The notes below the pieces were generated by a model that was not told the origin of the DNA, did no database searches, and saw only the letters and a list, made by a program, of their open reading frames with translations. From NCBI GenBank assembly GCA_036513315.1, contig DATBZF010000127.1, positions 79,642 through 143,641 of the forward strand: DNA of 64,000 nt, read 5' to 3'. The DNA comes from Roseiarcus sp036513315 (lineage in GTDB: Bacteria > Pseudomonadota > Alphaproteobacteria > Rhizobiales > Beijerinckiaceae). Of this stretch, positions 7,031 to 16,401 are shown in pieces. A program made the translations under genes and the position numbers. Each line of letters starts with the position of its first letter. Positions within the stretch are counted from its first letter, which is position 1.

Positions 7031-8707
7031 TCAGCGCAGCGTCAAGTCGAAGAAGCGGATCGAATTGTCTGCATACCAGCGCAGTCCGGTCAGCTTGCTC
7101 GACATCGCCCATTGCGTCTTGTACTCGACGATGGGCGCCCAGGCGACGTCCGCCGCCAGCTGGTCCTGAATTTCCGCGAGCAGCTGGTTGCGGACGTTGG
7201 CGTCGGGCTCGACGCGGGCCTTGGTCCAGAGATCGTCGACCTTCGAATTCGAATAATTGACCATGTTGTAAAGACCGCCCTTGTCCTTGGTGACGAAGAA
7301 CAGCTGCACGGCGTAGCCGACGTCGACGCCGATCGGCTCTTCCTGATCGTTGACGGCGAAAGGCAGATCGCCCTTCACGAGCTGCCGGTCGCCATATTGC
7401 GTTCCCGGGATCGGGTTGAGCGTCACCGGGATTCCGATCGCGCGGAACGAAGACTGCAGGATGTTGACGATCGGGCCGAGCGTCGATTCCTTCTCCGAGA
7501 CATAAGAGAGCTGCAGATTGTCGACGAACTTCTCGAGGCCCTTGCCGTCGGGAAAGCCGGCTTCGGCCAGCAGCGCCTTCGCCTTGGCCGGATCATAAAT
7601 GAAATCCTTGGCGCTCGGCACGTAGCCCGGATAGCCGCTCGGCACGAAACCCTGCCAGATGGTCGCCTGACCGAAATAGCCTGTCGCGATGATCTGGTCG
7701 TAGGGAATAGCGTGCGAGACGGCTTCGCGCACTTTCGGATTGTCGAAGGGCGGCGACTTGAAATTCATGTGCTCGAAGAGATTCTGGTTGCCCGTGACGC
7801 CTTCGACAGTGATGCCGGCGATGCTGCGCAAGCTGTCGAATTCTTTCGGCGTCAGGCCGGTAACGAGCTGCGCCTGGCCGGTGCGGAGCACCGCCACCCG
7901 GTTCGAGGATTCGGGCACGCGGCGCACGACGACCTTGTCGATCGCCGGCTTGCCGCGATAATAATTGGTATTGGCCTTGTAGCTGATCGACTGACCCTTC
8001 TGCCAGCTGTCGAGGCAGTAGGAGCCGAAGCCCGGCGCGTTGACAGTATTGCCATAGTCATGTGACCACGGATCCTGCGCCGTCGCATGAGCTTCCATGA
8101 TTTTCTTGTCAAAGATCTGCAGGCCGAAGATCGCGAGCACCGGGAGCAGCAACGCATTGGGCTGCGACTGCTTGATCTGCACGGTGTAATCGTCGAGGGC
8201 GACGATGCCGTCGCCGAGTTCCTTGGCCTTCGAATCCTTGCCGAAGACGTCGGTCGTGAAGCCCTTGATCGAAGCGACATTGGAGAGGAACCAGCCGATC
8301 GGCGCCGCGCCGCTCACCGATTTCGCGCGCGCGAAAGTATAGATGACATCAGCTGAAGTGAACGTGTCGCCAGTGCACCCTTTGACGCCCTCGCGCAGCT
8401 TAAAGGTCCACGTCAGCGCGGCCGGATCGTAGGTCCAGCTCTCGGCGAGTAGACCGACCGGCTTCGAAAAGTCCGGCATTATGACTCCGTCCTCTTTCAC
8501 CGAGGCTGCGGCATAGCCGACGAGCGGCTCGAGCATGTTCACCATGCCGGATTGGCTGGTCGGGATCGCGGCCGAGGGGCCGTCAGAGTCGAGGCCGGCG
8601 GGCACGTCCTCGGAAAGAACGAGGATTTGCGCGGCCGATGCCGGCAGCGACGTAAAAGCCAGAAACGCGGCGGTGGCGGCGGCCAGAAACTTTCCGCTGC
8701 TCGGCAT
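7031..8707 (-). CDS. Oligopeptide-type ABC importer, periplasmic binding protein (SBP_bac_5)
   Basis: 558 residues from the ATG at 8707, with GAGGAAG 11 bases upstream; an upstream in-frame start 42 bases away would put 14 residues before the signal peptide. Signal peptide MPSSGKFLAAATAAFLAF, cleaved after ASA. Family 5 extracellular solute-binding features include LAESWTYDPAALTWTFKLRE, the FTSADVIYTFARAK segment and MNFKSPPFDNPKVREAVSHA, all standard in DppA/OppA-like proteins. Length fits. The ligand (peptide, opine or another small molecule) cannot be read from sequence. First gene of the four-gene importer operon; its promoter must lie in 8708-9186. Confidence 0.92.
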   Translation of the reverse strand: MPSSGKFLAAATAAFLAFTSLPASAAQILVLSEDVPAGLDSDGPSAAIPTSQSGMVNMLEPLVGYAAASVKEDGVIMPDFSKPVGLLAESWTYDPAALTWTFKLREGVKGCTGDTFTSADVIYTFARAKSVSGAAPIGWFLSNVASIKGFTTDVFGKDSKAKELGDGIVALDDYTVQIKQSQPNALLLPVLAIFGLQIFDKKIMEAHATAQDPWSHDYGNTVNAPGFGSYCLDSWQKGQSISYKANTNYYRGKPAIDKVVVRRVPESSNRVAVLRTGQAQLVTGLTPKEFDSLRSIAGITVEGVTGNQNLFEHMNFKSPPFDNPKVREAVSHAIPYDQIIATGYFGQATIWQGFVPSGYPGYVPSAKDFIYDPAKAKALLAEAGFPDGKGLEKFVDNLQLSYVSEKESTLGPIVNILQSSFRAIGIPVTLNPIPGTQYGDRQLVKGDLPFAVNDQEEPIGVDVGYAVQLFFVTKDKGGLYNMVNYSNSKVDDLWTKARVEPDANVRNQLLAEIQDQLAADVAWAPIVEYKTQWAMSSKLTGLRWYADNSIRFFDLTLR

Positions 8708-8914
8708 CGTGGAAGCCACTTCCTCGTTGGATATTTCCGGACAAATCACGCCCAGAACGGCATGCTGTCAAGCCTATTTCCTTGGCGTTTGGCCCAACGA
8801 ACCTCGTCATATCTTAGAGCTCTTAGAGCCTGTCTGAAAACGTACGGGAGGGGGTTGAATGTTGGCAAGCCGAGGGAATCCAAGGAAAAAATTTTCTATT
8901 CTCTGGAATATTCG

Positions 8915-9050
8915 ATGTGGACGACGGAAACCCGCGCACGGCGCAACCACGACCATTTGCGGGGCCGATATCAGTCGGAAGCCGATGCTTCGTCGCGCGG
9001 GAGTCATCCACCGAAGATAGATAAGCGCTGGCGTCGTCGGCGCATCCATC
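8915..9050 (+). pseudogene. Possible N-terminal scrap of an IS5-family transposase
   Basis: An ATG at 8915 reads MWTTETRARRNHDHLR and continues GRYQSEADASS...HPPK. Many IS5-group transposases begin MWTTxxRxRYxRDHLRYPSDLTDEEWALxxPLxPP, so the first 16 residues and the spacing to the paired Pro look familiar. After that the frame is Arg/Ser-rich and unlike any transposase. No DDE residues, no partner inverted repeat and no target duplication are visible. The rest of 8708-9186 holds the outward-facing promoters of the ABC operon and the large kinase gene. Confidence 0.35.
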
Positions 9051-9186
9051 GGTCTTCCGCCATCGCGACGTCGTCCATCCGCCGAGGCGGCGATTCCGGT
9101 CACGCCGAATCGCGCATTGCCGCCGACCTTTGTGAAGGATACGCTTCACGCAGAACCTGCAAGGGCGAGATTAGGAGGTCGGCGTC

Positions 9187-12100
9187 GTGCCCAGGTCGTC
9201 CGGCCATGCGCCTGAAGTCCTTTGGAAGGATGAAGAATTCGTCCTCGCACGAGAGGTTTGGGACGGCGAACCCTCCCCACTCCTGGCCGTAACGCCGGCA
9301 TCGGCGGAGCCCTCGCCGGGAACCCTGGCGCGATTGCAACACGCCTACACACTGCGCGAGGAGCTCGACCCTGCCTGGGCGGCCCGACCGCTGAGGCTGG
9401 ATCTTCACCGGGGGCGTCTCACGCTGCTGGTCGCCGACCCGGGCGGCGAACCTCTGTCACGACTCCTCGGGCAACCGTGGGAGATCGCGCCCTTTCTACG
9501 CGTCGCGATCGGCTTGGCGTGCGCGCTGGGACAGCTCCACGAGCGAGGCCTAATCCACAAAGATATCAACCCGGCCAATATCCTCGTCAACGCGGCGACC
9601 TACGCGGTCTGGCTGACGGGTTTCGGCATTGCCTCACGCCTGCCGCGCGAGCGCCAAGTTCCAGCGCCACCGGAGGTGATCGCCGGGACGCTCGCTTACA
9701 TGGCGCCGGAACAGACCGGCAGGATGAATCGCTCAGTGGACGCCCGTAGTGATCTCTACTCCTTGGGAGTCACCCTCTACGAGACGCTTACTGGCGGGCT
9801 GCCGTTCACTGCCTCCGATCCGATGGAATGGGTGCACTGCCACATTGCCCGCCGACCGACGCCCCCCGAGGAGCGGGTCGCGCTCATCCAAAGGCCGCTA
9901 TCAGCGATTGTGATGAAGTTGCTCGCCAAAACTGCCGACGACCGCTATCAGACCGCTGCGGGTCTCGCGGCGGATCTTCGCAGGTGCCTGGCGGATTGGG
10001 AGTTGCATAGCTGCATCGAACCGTTCCCGCTCGGCGCTGACGACGCATCGAACCGTCTGCTGATACCGGAGAAGCTCTACGGCCGGCAGCATGAGATCGA
10101 GACTCTGCTGGCCGCCTTCGACCGGGTCGTTGCGAATGGCGCAACGCAACTCGTACTCGTCTCCGGCTATTCCGGCATTGGCAAGTCCACGGTTGTCAAC
10201 GAGCTGCACAAGGCGCTGGTCGCGTCCCCCGGCCTCTTCGCATCCGGCAAGTTCGACCAGTACAAGCGCGACGTCCCGTACGCCACCCTCGCCCAAGCAT
10301 TCCAAAGTCTGATCCGGACCTTGCTGGGAAAGAGCGAGGCGCAACTTGGCCGCTGGCGTCACGCACTGCGTGAGGCGCTCGGTCCGAACGGTCAGCTCAT
10401 CGTGAACCTCGTTCCCGAACTGGAACTCGTGATCGGAAAGCAGCCGCCGGTCCCAGATCTGCCGCCTCAGGACGGGCAGAGCCGCTTCCAGATCGTGTTC
10501 CGCCGCTTTATCAATGTATTTGCACGGCCGGAACACCCTCTCGCGCTGTTCCTCGATGATTTGCAGTGGCTAGATGCAGCAACCCTTGACCTTCTGAAGC
10601 ACCTCATCATGCATTCTGAGGTGCGCAATCTGTTTCTGGTCGGCGCCTACCGGGACAATGAGGTCGATTCACTCCACCCGCTTCTGCAGACGCTGGAGGC
10701 GATGCGCGAAGCCGGAGCCCAGCTGCATGAGATCGTGCTGACGCCTCTGGGGCTTGACGATGTTTGTGAACTCGTCGCCGATGCCCTGCATTGCGAGCTT
10801 GAGCGCGTGCGGCCGTTGGCGCAACTGGTGCAAGAAAAGACCTTGGGAAATCCATTCTTCGCGATCCAGTTCTTCACAGCGCTGGCCGAAGAAGGGCTGG
10901 TCGCGTTCGACGCGGACGCCGCTGCCTGGCGTTGGGACATCGAGCGCATCCGCGCCAAGGGCTACACCGACAACCTGGCGGACCTCATGGCGGCAAAGCT
11001 GAACGGTCTTCCGAGCACCACGCTGGAAATATTGAAACAACTCGCCTGCCTAGGCAACGGCGCGCAGACCGCTACGATGAGCATGGTTTTCGGGATGTCT
11101 GAAGAGGCCCTCCACGCGGCGCTTTGGCCGGTCGTGTGGGCTGGGCTCGTCTTCCACCTGGAGGGCGCTTATTCTTTCCTCCATGATCGCGTCCAGGAGG
11201 CGGCCTATGCACTAATCCCGGCCGGCGAGCGGCCGGCGCTACACTTGCGGATTGGCAGAGAGCTTGTGTCACGGACGCCAGCAGCTGAGCTCGAGGAGGA
11301 TATCTTCGAGATTGTCAGTCAGCTCAACCGCGGCGCTGACTTGATCGATTCGCTGGACGAACGCGAATCGGTCGCCGAGCTCAACCTTGTGGCAGGCAGG
11401 CGCGCCAGAGCGTCCGCCGCCCACTCCTCAGCACTCACTTACCTCAGTGCCGGTCGCGCCCTGTTGGCGGCGACTACATGGGAACGAAAGTACCGATTGA
11501 TCTTCGATCTCGAGTTTGACCAAGCCAGATGCGAGATCCTGACGGGTGCTCTGGCGACTGCGGAAGCGCGACTCGCCACCCTTTCCCGCAGGTCCGAAAA
11601 TGTCGCTGACAACGCGGCCGTCGCGTGCCTAAGGGCCGATCTATATACGAACTTGGACCAACCAAAACGTGCAATTGAAGTAGGCTTGGAATGCTTACGG
11701 TTTGTCGGCATAAAGTCGTCAATGCACCCAACGGACGATGAAGTAAACGAGGAGTACGCAGGGATTTGGCGACAGCTGGGGAGTCGCTCGGTCGAGGGTC
11801 TCCTCGAATTGCCATCAATGACCGACCCAAATAGCCGCGCAGCAGTCGACGTCCTCACATCGCTACAGGCGCCTGCCCATTTTGTGGACCGAAATCTAGT
11901 CTCCCTCATCATAGGTCGAATGGCCAATCTTTCCCTCGCCCATGGCAATACTGATGGCTCATGTTTTGGGTACGTATATCTCGGGATGATTCTGCAAACA
12001 AGGTTCGGAGATTATCGTCGTGGGCTGCGGTTCGGCAAGCTCGGGATCGATCTTTTGGAGAAGAATGGCCTCAATCGCTTTAGGGCTCGCGTCTACAACA

Positions 12101-14709
12101 ACTTCGCCATGGCTATCAATCCTTGGGGAAATCATGTGCGCACCAGCATTGACTTGCTGCGACTCGCAAACCGCACCGCGCGGGAAACCGGCGACGTGAC
12201 TTTTATGGGATTCAGTTACACCAATCTGATTTCGGCCCGGCTGATCGCCGGCGATCCTTTGAGTGAGGTGCAAAAAGAGACCGAGGTTGCATTGGCTTAC
12301 GTGCAGCGAGCTCGATTCGGCACTGCTGTAGATATGGTGCTGGCGCAATTGGGCCTCATACGCGCGCTCAGGGGAGTAACCAGCAACATATCCACGTTTG
12401 ACCACGCAGAGTTTATCGAGTCGCAGTTTGAGCGGCATCTCGAAGAAGACCCGGGTCTTGCAATGCCTGCCTGCTGGTATTGGATTCGCAAGATTCAGGT
12501 CTGTTATCTTGCGGGCGCCCATAAGTCAGCAGTCGCCGCCGCAATAAAGGCTGAGGAACTATTGTGGACGTCACCAGGCTTCATTGTAATTGCCGACTAT
12601 CATTTTTACGCAGCGCTCGCGCGGCTCGCACAATATGGCGACGCCGCGGCCAACCAGCGAGGCAGCCTTGCGACCATGATAGAGGCGCACAGACAGGTGC
12701 TGAGAGACTGGGCGGAAAGCTGCCCTCAGAATTGGGCGAATCGCGCAGCGTTGGTCGCGGCCGAGGTTGCGCGCGTTGAAGGCAGGCTGCTGGACGCGAT
12801 GGATCTCTATGAGGAGGCGATCCGCTCGGCGAACGAAAATGGCTTTGTCAACAATGAGGCGCTCGCCAACGAACTCGCCGCGCAGTTCTATGAGGCGCGC
12901 GGGTTCGAGACAATCTCCAACGCCTATCTCGGGAATGCGAGATACTGTTACCTCCGCTGGGGCGCGGACGGCAAGGTGAGACAGCTCGATCGATTTCACC
13001 CGCACTTGGCCGCTGCGGACGGTCATCGTCCCGTGGCGACTAATGGCTCCGCAATCCAGCAACTCGATGTAGGGAGCGTGGTCAAGGCCTCTCAGGCCCT
13101 TTCCAGCGAGATCGCGTTACCCAAGCTGATCGAGCGGCTGATGACGATTGCGATCGAGAACGCCGGCGCGGATCGCGGCCTTTTGATATTCCCGGCAGAG
13201 GACAGCCTGGCTGACGCAGAGGCGCGGATCGAGGCGGAAGCTAGAACCGACGGCGAGGCGGTCGTCGTGCGACAGCGAGAGGCGCCCCTCGCCGGGGCCG
13301 CTCTGCCAAAGTCGATCGTACATTATGTCGCGCGCACTCGAGAGAGCGTGATTCTCGACGACACCTCGGCGCAGAATCCGTTTTCCGGCGATGCCTACAT
13401 CGATCAGCATCGCGCCCGCTCAATCCTCTGTTTGCCGTTGATCAAACAGGGCGCGCTCGTCGGCGTGCTGTACCTCGAAAACAATCTGGCGTCTCACGTC
13501 TTTACGCCGGCGCGGGTCGCGCTGCTCGAATTGTTGGCGTCGCAAGCCGCGATTTCGTTGGAGAGCACGCGGTTATACACCGAGCTTGAGGAGCGTGAGG
13601 CCAAGATTCGGCGCCTCGTCGACGCCAACATCATAGGTATCTTCATCTGGAATTTCGAAGGCGAAATTCTGGAAGCCAATGATGCGTTTCTCCAAATGGT
13701 GGGATATCGTCGCGAGGACCTGAGCGCCGGTCCAATGCGCTGGACGGATCTGACTCCGCCGGAGTGGCGCGATAGCGACCAACGCGCCGTGGCGGCATTG
13801 ACGGCCACGGGGACCAATCAACCCGGTGAGAAGGAATACTACCGGAAAGACGGCAGCCGGGCGCCCGTACTCGTCGGTTCGGCAACGTTTGGTGGGCGCC
13901 GCGACGAGGGGGTCGCATTCGTGGTCGATCTGACCGAGCGGAAGCGGGCGGAAGCGCAAGCGCGCGAAACCGAACGAAGGTATCGGGAAGTCCAGTTGGA
14001 GCTGGAGCATGCGAACCGGGTCGAGACCGTGGGGCAACTCTCGCTTTCGATTGCCCACGAGGTCAACCAACCGATCGGGGCGGCGATCATGAATGCGGAT
14101 ACCGCATTGCGTTGGCTGGACGCCCGACCTCTCAATCTGGAGAAGGTGCGGCAGGCGCTCGGCCGCATCCTCGAGAACGGCAAACGGGCCGGCGAAGTGA
14201 TCGAGGGGATGCGCGCCCTGATCAAGAAGGAGCCCCCTCGGCGCGATCGCGTGACGATGAACGAAATGATCCTCGAGATCGTTGCCCTGACCCGGGGCGA
14301 AACGCTGAAGAACGAGGTTTCGGTGCGAACACAACTCGCGAACGGCCTTCCGGTTATCGAAGGAGATAAGGTCCAACTGCAACAGGTGATCCTCAATTTG
14401 ATAATCAACGCAATCCAGGCCATGACGGGCGTCGACGAGGGACTGCGGGAATTGTTGATCAGCACTGAGGAAGCCGTATCGGAGGGTGTGCTCGTCGCGG
14501 TCGCGGATTCGGGTCCGGGGCTTGCTCCGGCAGCTTTTGAACGCCTATTCGAGGCCTTTTACACGACCAAGCCGAGCGGCCTGGGTATGGGACTAGCTAT
14601 CAGCCGCTCGATCATCGAAGCACACGGTGGGCGATTGTGGGCAACGGAGAATGTGCCGCACGGCGCAGTTTTTCAATTCACGGTGCCTATCTGGCCCGAG
14701 GCGAACTAG
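9187..14709 (+). CDS. Ser/Thr protein kinase-ATPase-GAF-PAS-histidine kinase fusion
   Basis: 1840 residues, GTG start with AGGAGG eight to nine bases upstream. Domains: protein kinase fold about 1-270 (LIHKDINPANILV near 122, activation end GTLAYMAPEQTGRMN); AAA-type ATPase about 290-580 (Walker A GYSGIGKST near 326, Walker B LALFLDDLQWLD); a long helical TPR-like middle, 640-1270; GAF about 1300-1450; PAS about 1475-1585 with PAC; histidine kinase with His1624 in SLSIAHEVNQP, N-box NLIINAIQAM and G-boxes DSGPGLAP and GLGMGLAIS. The kinase DFG is replaced by GFG (LTGFG near 143-147), so the Mg-binding Asp is missing. This domain set is known as a trifunctional kinase family in proteobacteria and cyanobacteria; the input signal and output are unknown. 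No response regulator is adjacent. Confidence 0.92.
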   Translation: MPRSSGHAPEVLWKDEEFVLAREVWDGEPSPLLAVTPASAEPSPGTLARLQHAYTLREELDPAWAARPLRLDLHRGRLTLLVADPGGEPLSRLLGQPWEIAPFLRVAIGLACALGQLHERGLIHKDINPANILVNAATYAVWLTGFGIASRLPRERQVPAPPEVIAGTLAYMAPEQTGRMNRSVDARSDLYSLGVTLYETLTGGLPFTASDPMEWVHCHIARRPTPPEERVALIQRPLSAIVMKLLAKTADDRYQTAAGLAADLRRCLADWELHSCIEPFPLGADDASNRLLIPEKLYGRQHEIETLLAAFDRVVANGATQLVLVSGYSGIGKSTVVNELHKALVASPGLFASGKFDQYKRDVPYATLAQAFQSLIRTLLGKSEAQLGRWRHALREALGPNGQLIVNLVPELELVIGKQPPVPDLPPQDGQSRFQIVFRRFINVFARPEHPLALFLDDLQWLDAATLDLLKHLIMHSEVRNLFLVGAYRDNEVDSLHPLLQTLEAMREAGAQLHEIVLTPLGLDDVCELVADALHCELERVRPLAQLVQEKTLGNPFFAIQFFTALAEEGLVAFDADAAAWRWDIERIRAKGYTDNLADLMAAKLNGLPSTTLEILKQLACLGNGAQTATMSMVFGMSEEALHAALWPVVWAGLVFHLEGAYSFLHDRVQEAAYALIPAGERPALHLRIGRELVSRTPAAELEEDIFEIVSQLNRGADLIDSLDERESVAELNLVAGRRARASAAHSSALTYLSAGRALLAATTWERKYRLIFDLEFDQARCEILTGALATAEARLATLSRRSENVADNAAVACLRADLYTNLDQPKRAIEVGLECLRFVGIKSSMHPTDDEVNEEYAGIWRQLGSRSVEGLLELPSMTDPNSRAAVDVLTSLQAPAHFVDRNLVSLIIGRMANLSLAHGNTDGSCFGYVYLGMILQTRFGDYRRGLRFGKLGIDLLEKNGLNRFRARVYNNFAMAINPWGNHVRTSIDLLRLANRTARETGDVTFMGFSYTNLISARLIAGDPLSEVQKETEVALAYVQRARFGTAVDMVLAQLGLIRALRGVTSNISTFDHAEFIESQFERHLEEDPGLAMPACWYWIRKIQVCYLAGAHKSAVAAAIKAEELLWTSPGFIVIADYHFYAALARLAQYGDAAANQRGSLATMIEAHRQVLRDWAESCPQNWANRAALVAAEVARVEGRLLDAMDLYEEAIRSANENGFVNNEALANELAAQFYEARGFETISNAYLGNARYCYLRWGADGKVRQLDRFHPHLAAADGHRPVATNGSAIQQLDVGSVVKASQALSSEIALPKLIERLMTIAIENAGADRGLLIFPAEDSLADAEARIEAEARTDGEAVVVRQREAPLAGAALPKSIVHYVARTRESVILDDTSAQNPFSGDAYIDQHRARSILCLPLIKQGALVGVLYLENNLASHVFTPARVALLELLASQAAISLESTRLYTELEEREAKIRRLVDANIIGIFIWNFEGEILEANDAFLQMVGYRREDLSAGPMRWTDLTPPEWRDSDQRAVAALTATGTNQPGEKEYYRKDGSRAPVLVGSATFGGRRDEGVAFVVDLTERKRAEAQARETERRYREVQLELEHANRVETVGQLSLSIAHEVNQPIGAAIMNADTALRWLDARPLNLEKVRQALGRILENGKRAGEVIEGMRALIKKEPPRRDRVTMNEMILEIVALTRGETLKNEVSVRTQLANGLPVIEGDKVQLQQVILNLIINAIQAMTGVDEGLRELLISTEEAVSEGVLVAVADSGPGLAPAAFERLFEAFYTTKPSGLGMGLAISRSIIEAHGGRLWATENVPHGAVFQFTVPIWPEAN

Positions 14710-14794
14710 GCGGCCGCCCCGGCGGATGCATTGAGGTATCTCGGTTTGCGGGGTTTGAGATCAGATCTCGTTCCGGCGTGATGGACCCGGTCGA

Positions 14795-15020
14795 TCACAG
14801 GAGGCGATCGACCTTATAGACGACGATCACATCGATCCGGTTGGCCTGCACCTCCGCGTGGAGCTTCCGCAGTGCAGGACGGTCCATAGACCCGCCGGAA
14901 AAGCCGCCATCGTCATAGCGAGATCGGACCCGCGACCAGTCTTCATGCGATTGAGATTGGCGGGCGCTTCCCCGCCGAAACGACTGCTCCATTGTCGGCA
15001 GAGGCCTTCGTGGTTGACAC
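14795..15020 (-). pseudogene. Serine recombinase (resolvase/invertase) remnant
   Basis: The minus strand encodes SRYDDGGFSGGSMDRPALRK then EVQANRIDVIVVYKVDRL, which is the central part of the catalytic domain of large phage-type serine recombinases (normally followed by TRS). Before it, similarity to the family's VST...EGLEQ..NSLDAQRE opening is spread over different frames (VST near 15015, HEGL in a second frame), meaning at least one frameshift. The sequence stops matching right after KVDRL; the rest of the catalytic domain and the whole DNA-binding part are gone. A trace of a past integrative element. Confidence 0.6.
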
Positions 15021-15336
15021 CTTCCAGGTCGGCGGTTCGTTGTCCATTTCCCTCTTTCTTGGACGATCGTGCGGCAAATCAGGCTCCAAGTGCTGGATCG
15101 CCCAGAGGGCGCGCTTACATTGGCTGGATGCGCGGCTCTCGCGCGCGGTGCGGTGGGTTGGGGTGACGATAGATGATCAGTCCCTGGAGCTACGTCGACA
15201 CAGTCGGAGCGCCCGCTGCTGCACTTTTCAAGCAGCCCGTAAGCAATAACCTTGACCCAGGTTCGAATGGGTTAGTCGAAGGAAGACGGTTGCATCATAC
15301 GACGATACCTTTTGCCTTTGTTTGAGGGAGAATGCG

Positions 15337-15696
15337 GTGGCGCCATGGACGCAAAGACATTTGTCCGTTCGAACAGTTTGCGTCGGTCTCCTGATCGCAT
15401 GCGGAATCGGCTGGGGAGCGGAAGCGTGGGGCGCGCGAGCATCGCAAGATAAAGTCTATGCGGTAATACCTGCGGCGGTCGCTTCGGACTTTCTCGCCTA
15501 CGCGGCTCGCCAACACCCGCGTGACGCGGCATTGGTGAAAGGCGCATCGGTCGGCGACATCTTGCCGCCTTCCGGCATTACCTATTACGCAATCCCCCTA
15601 ACCTACGGTTTCCCTTTTGACCGCTTCGCTTCGGTCGGCGGTCACATCATGATCGTCGATCGCGGATCAAGGGAGGTCGTGCAAGTGTTCGACTAA
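15337..15696 (+). CDS. Small exported protein with DUF1236-like end
   Basis: 119 residues from a GTG at 15337 with GAGGGAG six bases upstream; a TTG at 15322 is the alternative. The N-terminus has a basic stretch and a hydrophobic core (VCVGLLIACGIGWGAEAWGA), so it is probably exported. The C-terminal 50 residues, with VGDILPPSGITYYAIP and IMIVDRGSREVVQVFD, resemble DUF1236, a short domain common in secreted proteins of Hyphomicrobiales and ending in a VD..TR.VVQVI motif. Function unknown. It sits between two gene remnants. Confidence 0.5.
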   Translation: MAPWTQRHLSVRTVCVGLLIACGIGWGAEAWGARASQDKVYAVIPAAVASDFLAYAARQHPRDAALVKGASVGDILPPSGITYYAIPLTYGFPFDRFASVGGHIMIVDRGSREVVQVFD

Positions 15697-16050
15697 CCAA
15701 TGGTATAAGCCGGAAAGGCTGGACTTCGCGTCGCCCACCCTGCCGAGGGCGCCATTCCTCACGCGCTTCGGCCTCCTCCGCCGGCGCGCGATGTCTCTGC
15801 AAGTGGAAGCGCTTGCGCGTAGCGTCAGCCTGCGTCCGCCCGACATCGACCGCGCGATCCGGCTGTTCAGCGAGGGCGGGGCCAAGGCGGAGATCTATCG
15901 CCCGATCGAGAACCTCGCCGAACAGGGGCGATCGATCATTGTCGTGTCCTCCGATCTTCCCGGGATCCTCCGAGTTTCCGACCGTGTGCTGGTAAATGCC
16001 CCGCGGCGGCGCCGAGGCCGAACTGAGCCGGGCGGATGCCGCTTTTGCCT
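15695..16050 (+). pseudogene. Sugar ABC ATPase (RbsA/MglA type) remnant with internal deletion
   Basis: The frame through 15710 reads YKPERLDFASPTL, then LRPPDIDRAIRLFSEGGAKAE and IYRPIENLAEQGRSIIVVSS, then RVSDRVLVN. In RbsA-type ATPases these pieces flank the signature LSGGNQQK and the Walker B/EPTRGIDVGAKAEIY region. Here FS-E joins directly to GGAKAEIY, so roughly 35-40 residues holding the signature and Walker B are deleted. After VLVN the expected RGGRIVAELSRAEA continues in a different frame (PRGGAEAELSRADA, from 15996), so there is also a frameshift. Nothing upstream encodes the first ATPase domain. Confidence 0.65.
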
Positions 16051-16401
16051 GGGAACCTGGCGCTTCACCACATAACTGCGGTTATTTCCGCCACGCGGCT
16101 CCGTCGCGATCTGGCCACGCCTATGGGGCCTGGCATGCGCCCTCGACGATAACGCCAGGGGGCCGTCCGGAGCGGTCGTAGCGGATTTTGCCTTAATGTG
16201 GCCAAAGGGTGACAGTGCCGCGGCTTTTCTCGCGTCAGCCCAGCAATTGTGGCCCTTCCCGAGGATCGTGTTTCGACGTCGCCGCCGCCATCCTCGCATG
16301 GCCGCGCTTCCGGCCCGCATCGGCGAATGTGATGTTGCAAAACTGTCATGCCGGCTGGGTAGGTATCCTTAATCCGATCCTGGGTTGAGGGGAAATAGGC
16401 G

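Noticed and set aside
7013..8065. 350-codon plus-strand frame
   Set aside because: Antisense of the periplasmic binding protein; no family motifs.
8820..8845. GAGCCTGTCTGAAAACG as an insertion-sequence end
   Set aside because: No matching inverted partner or target duplication found within the region.
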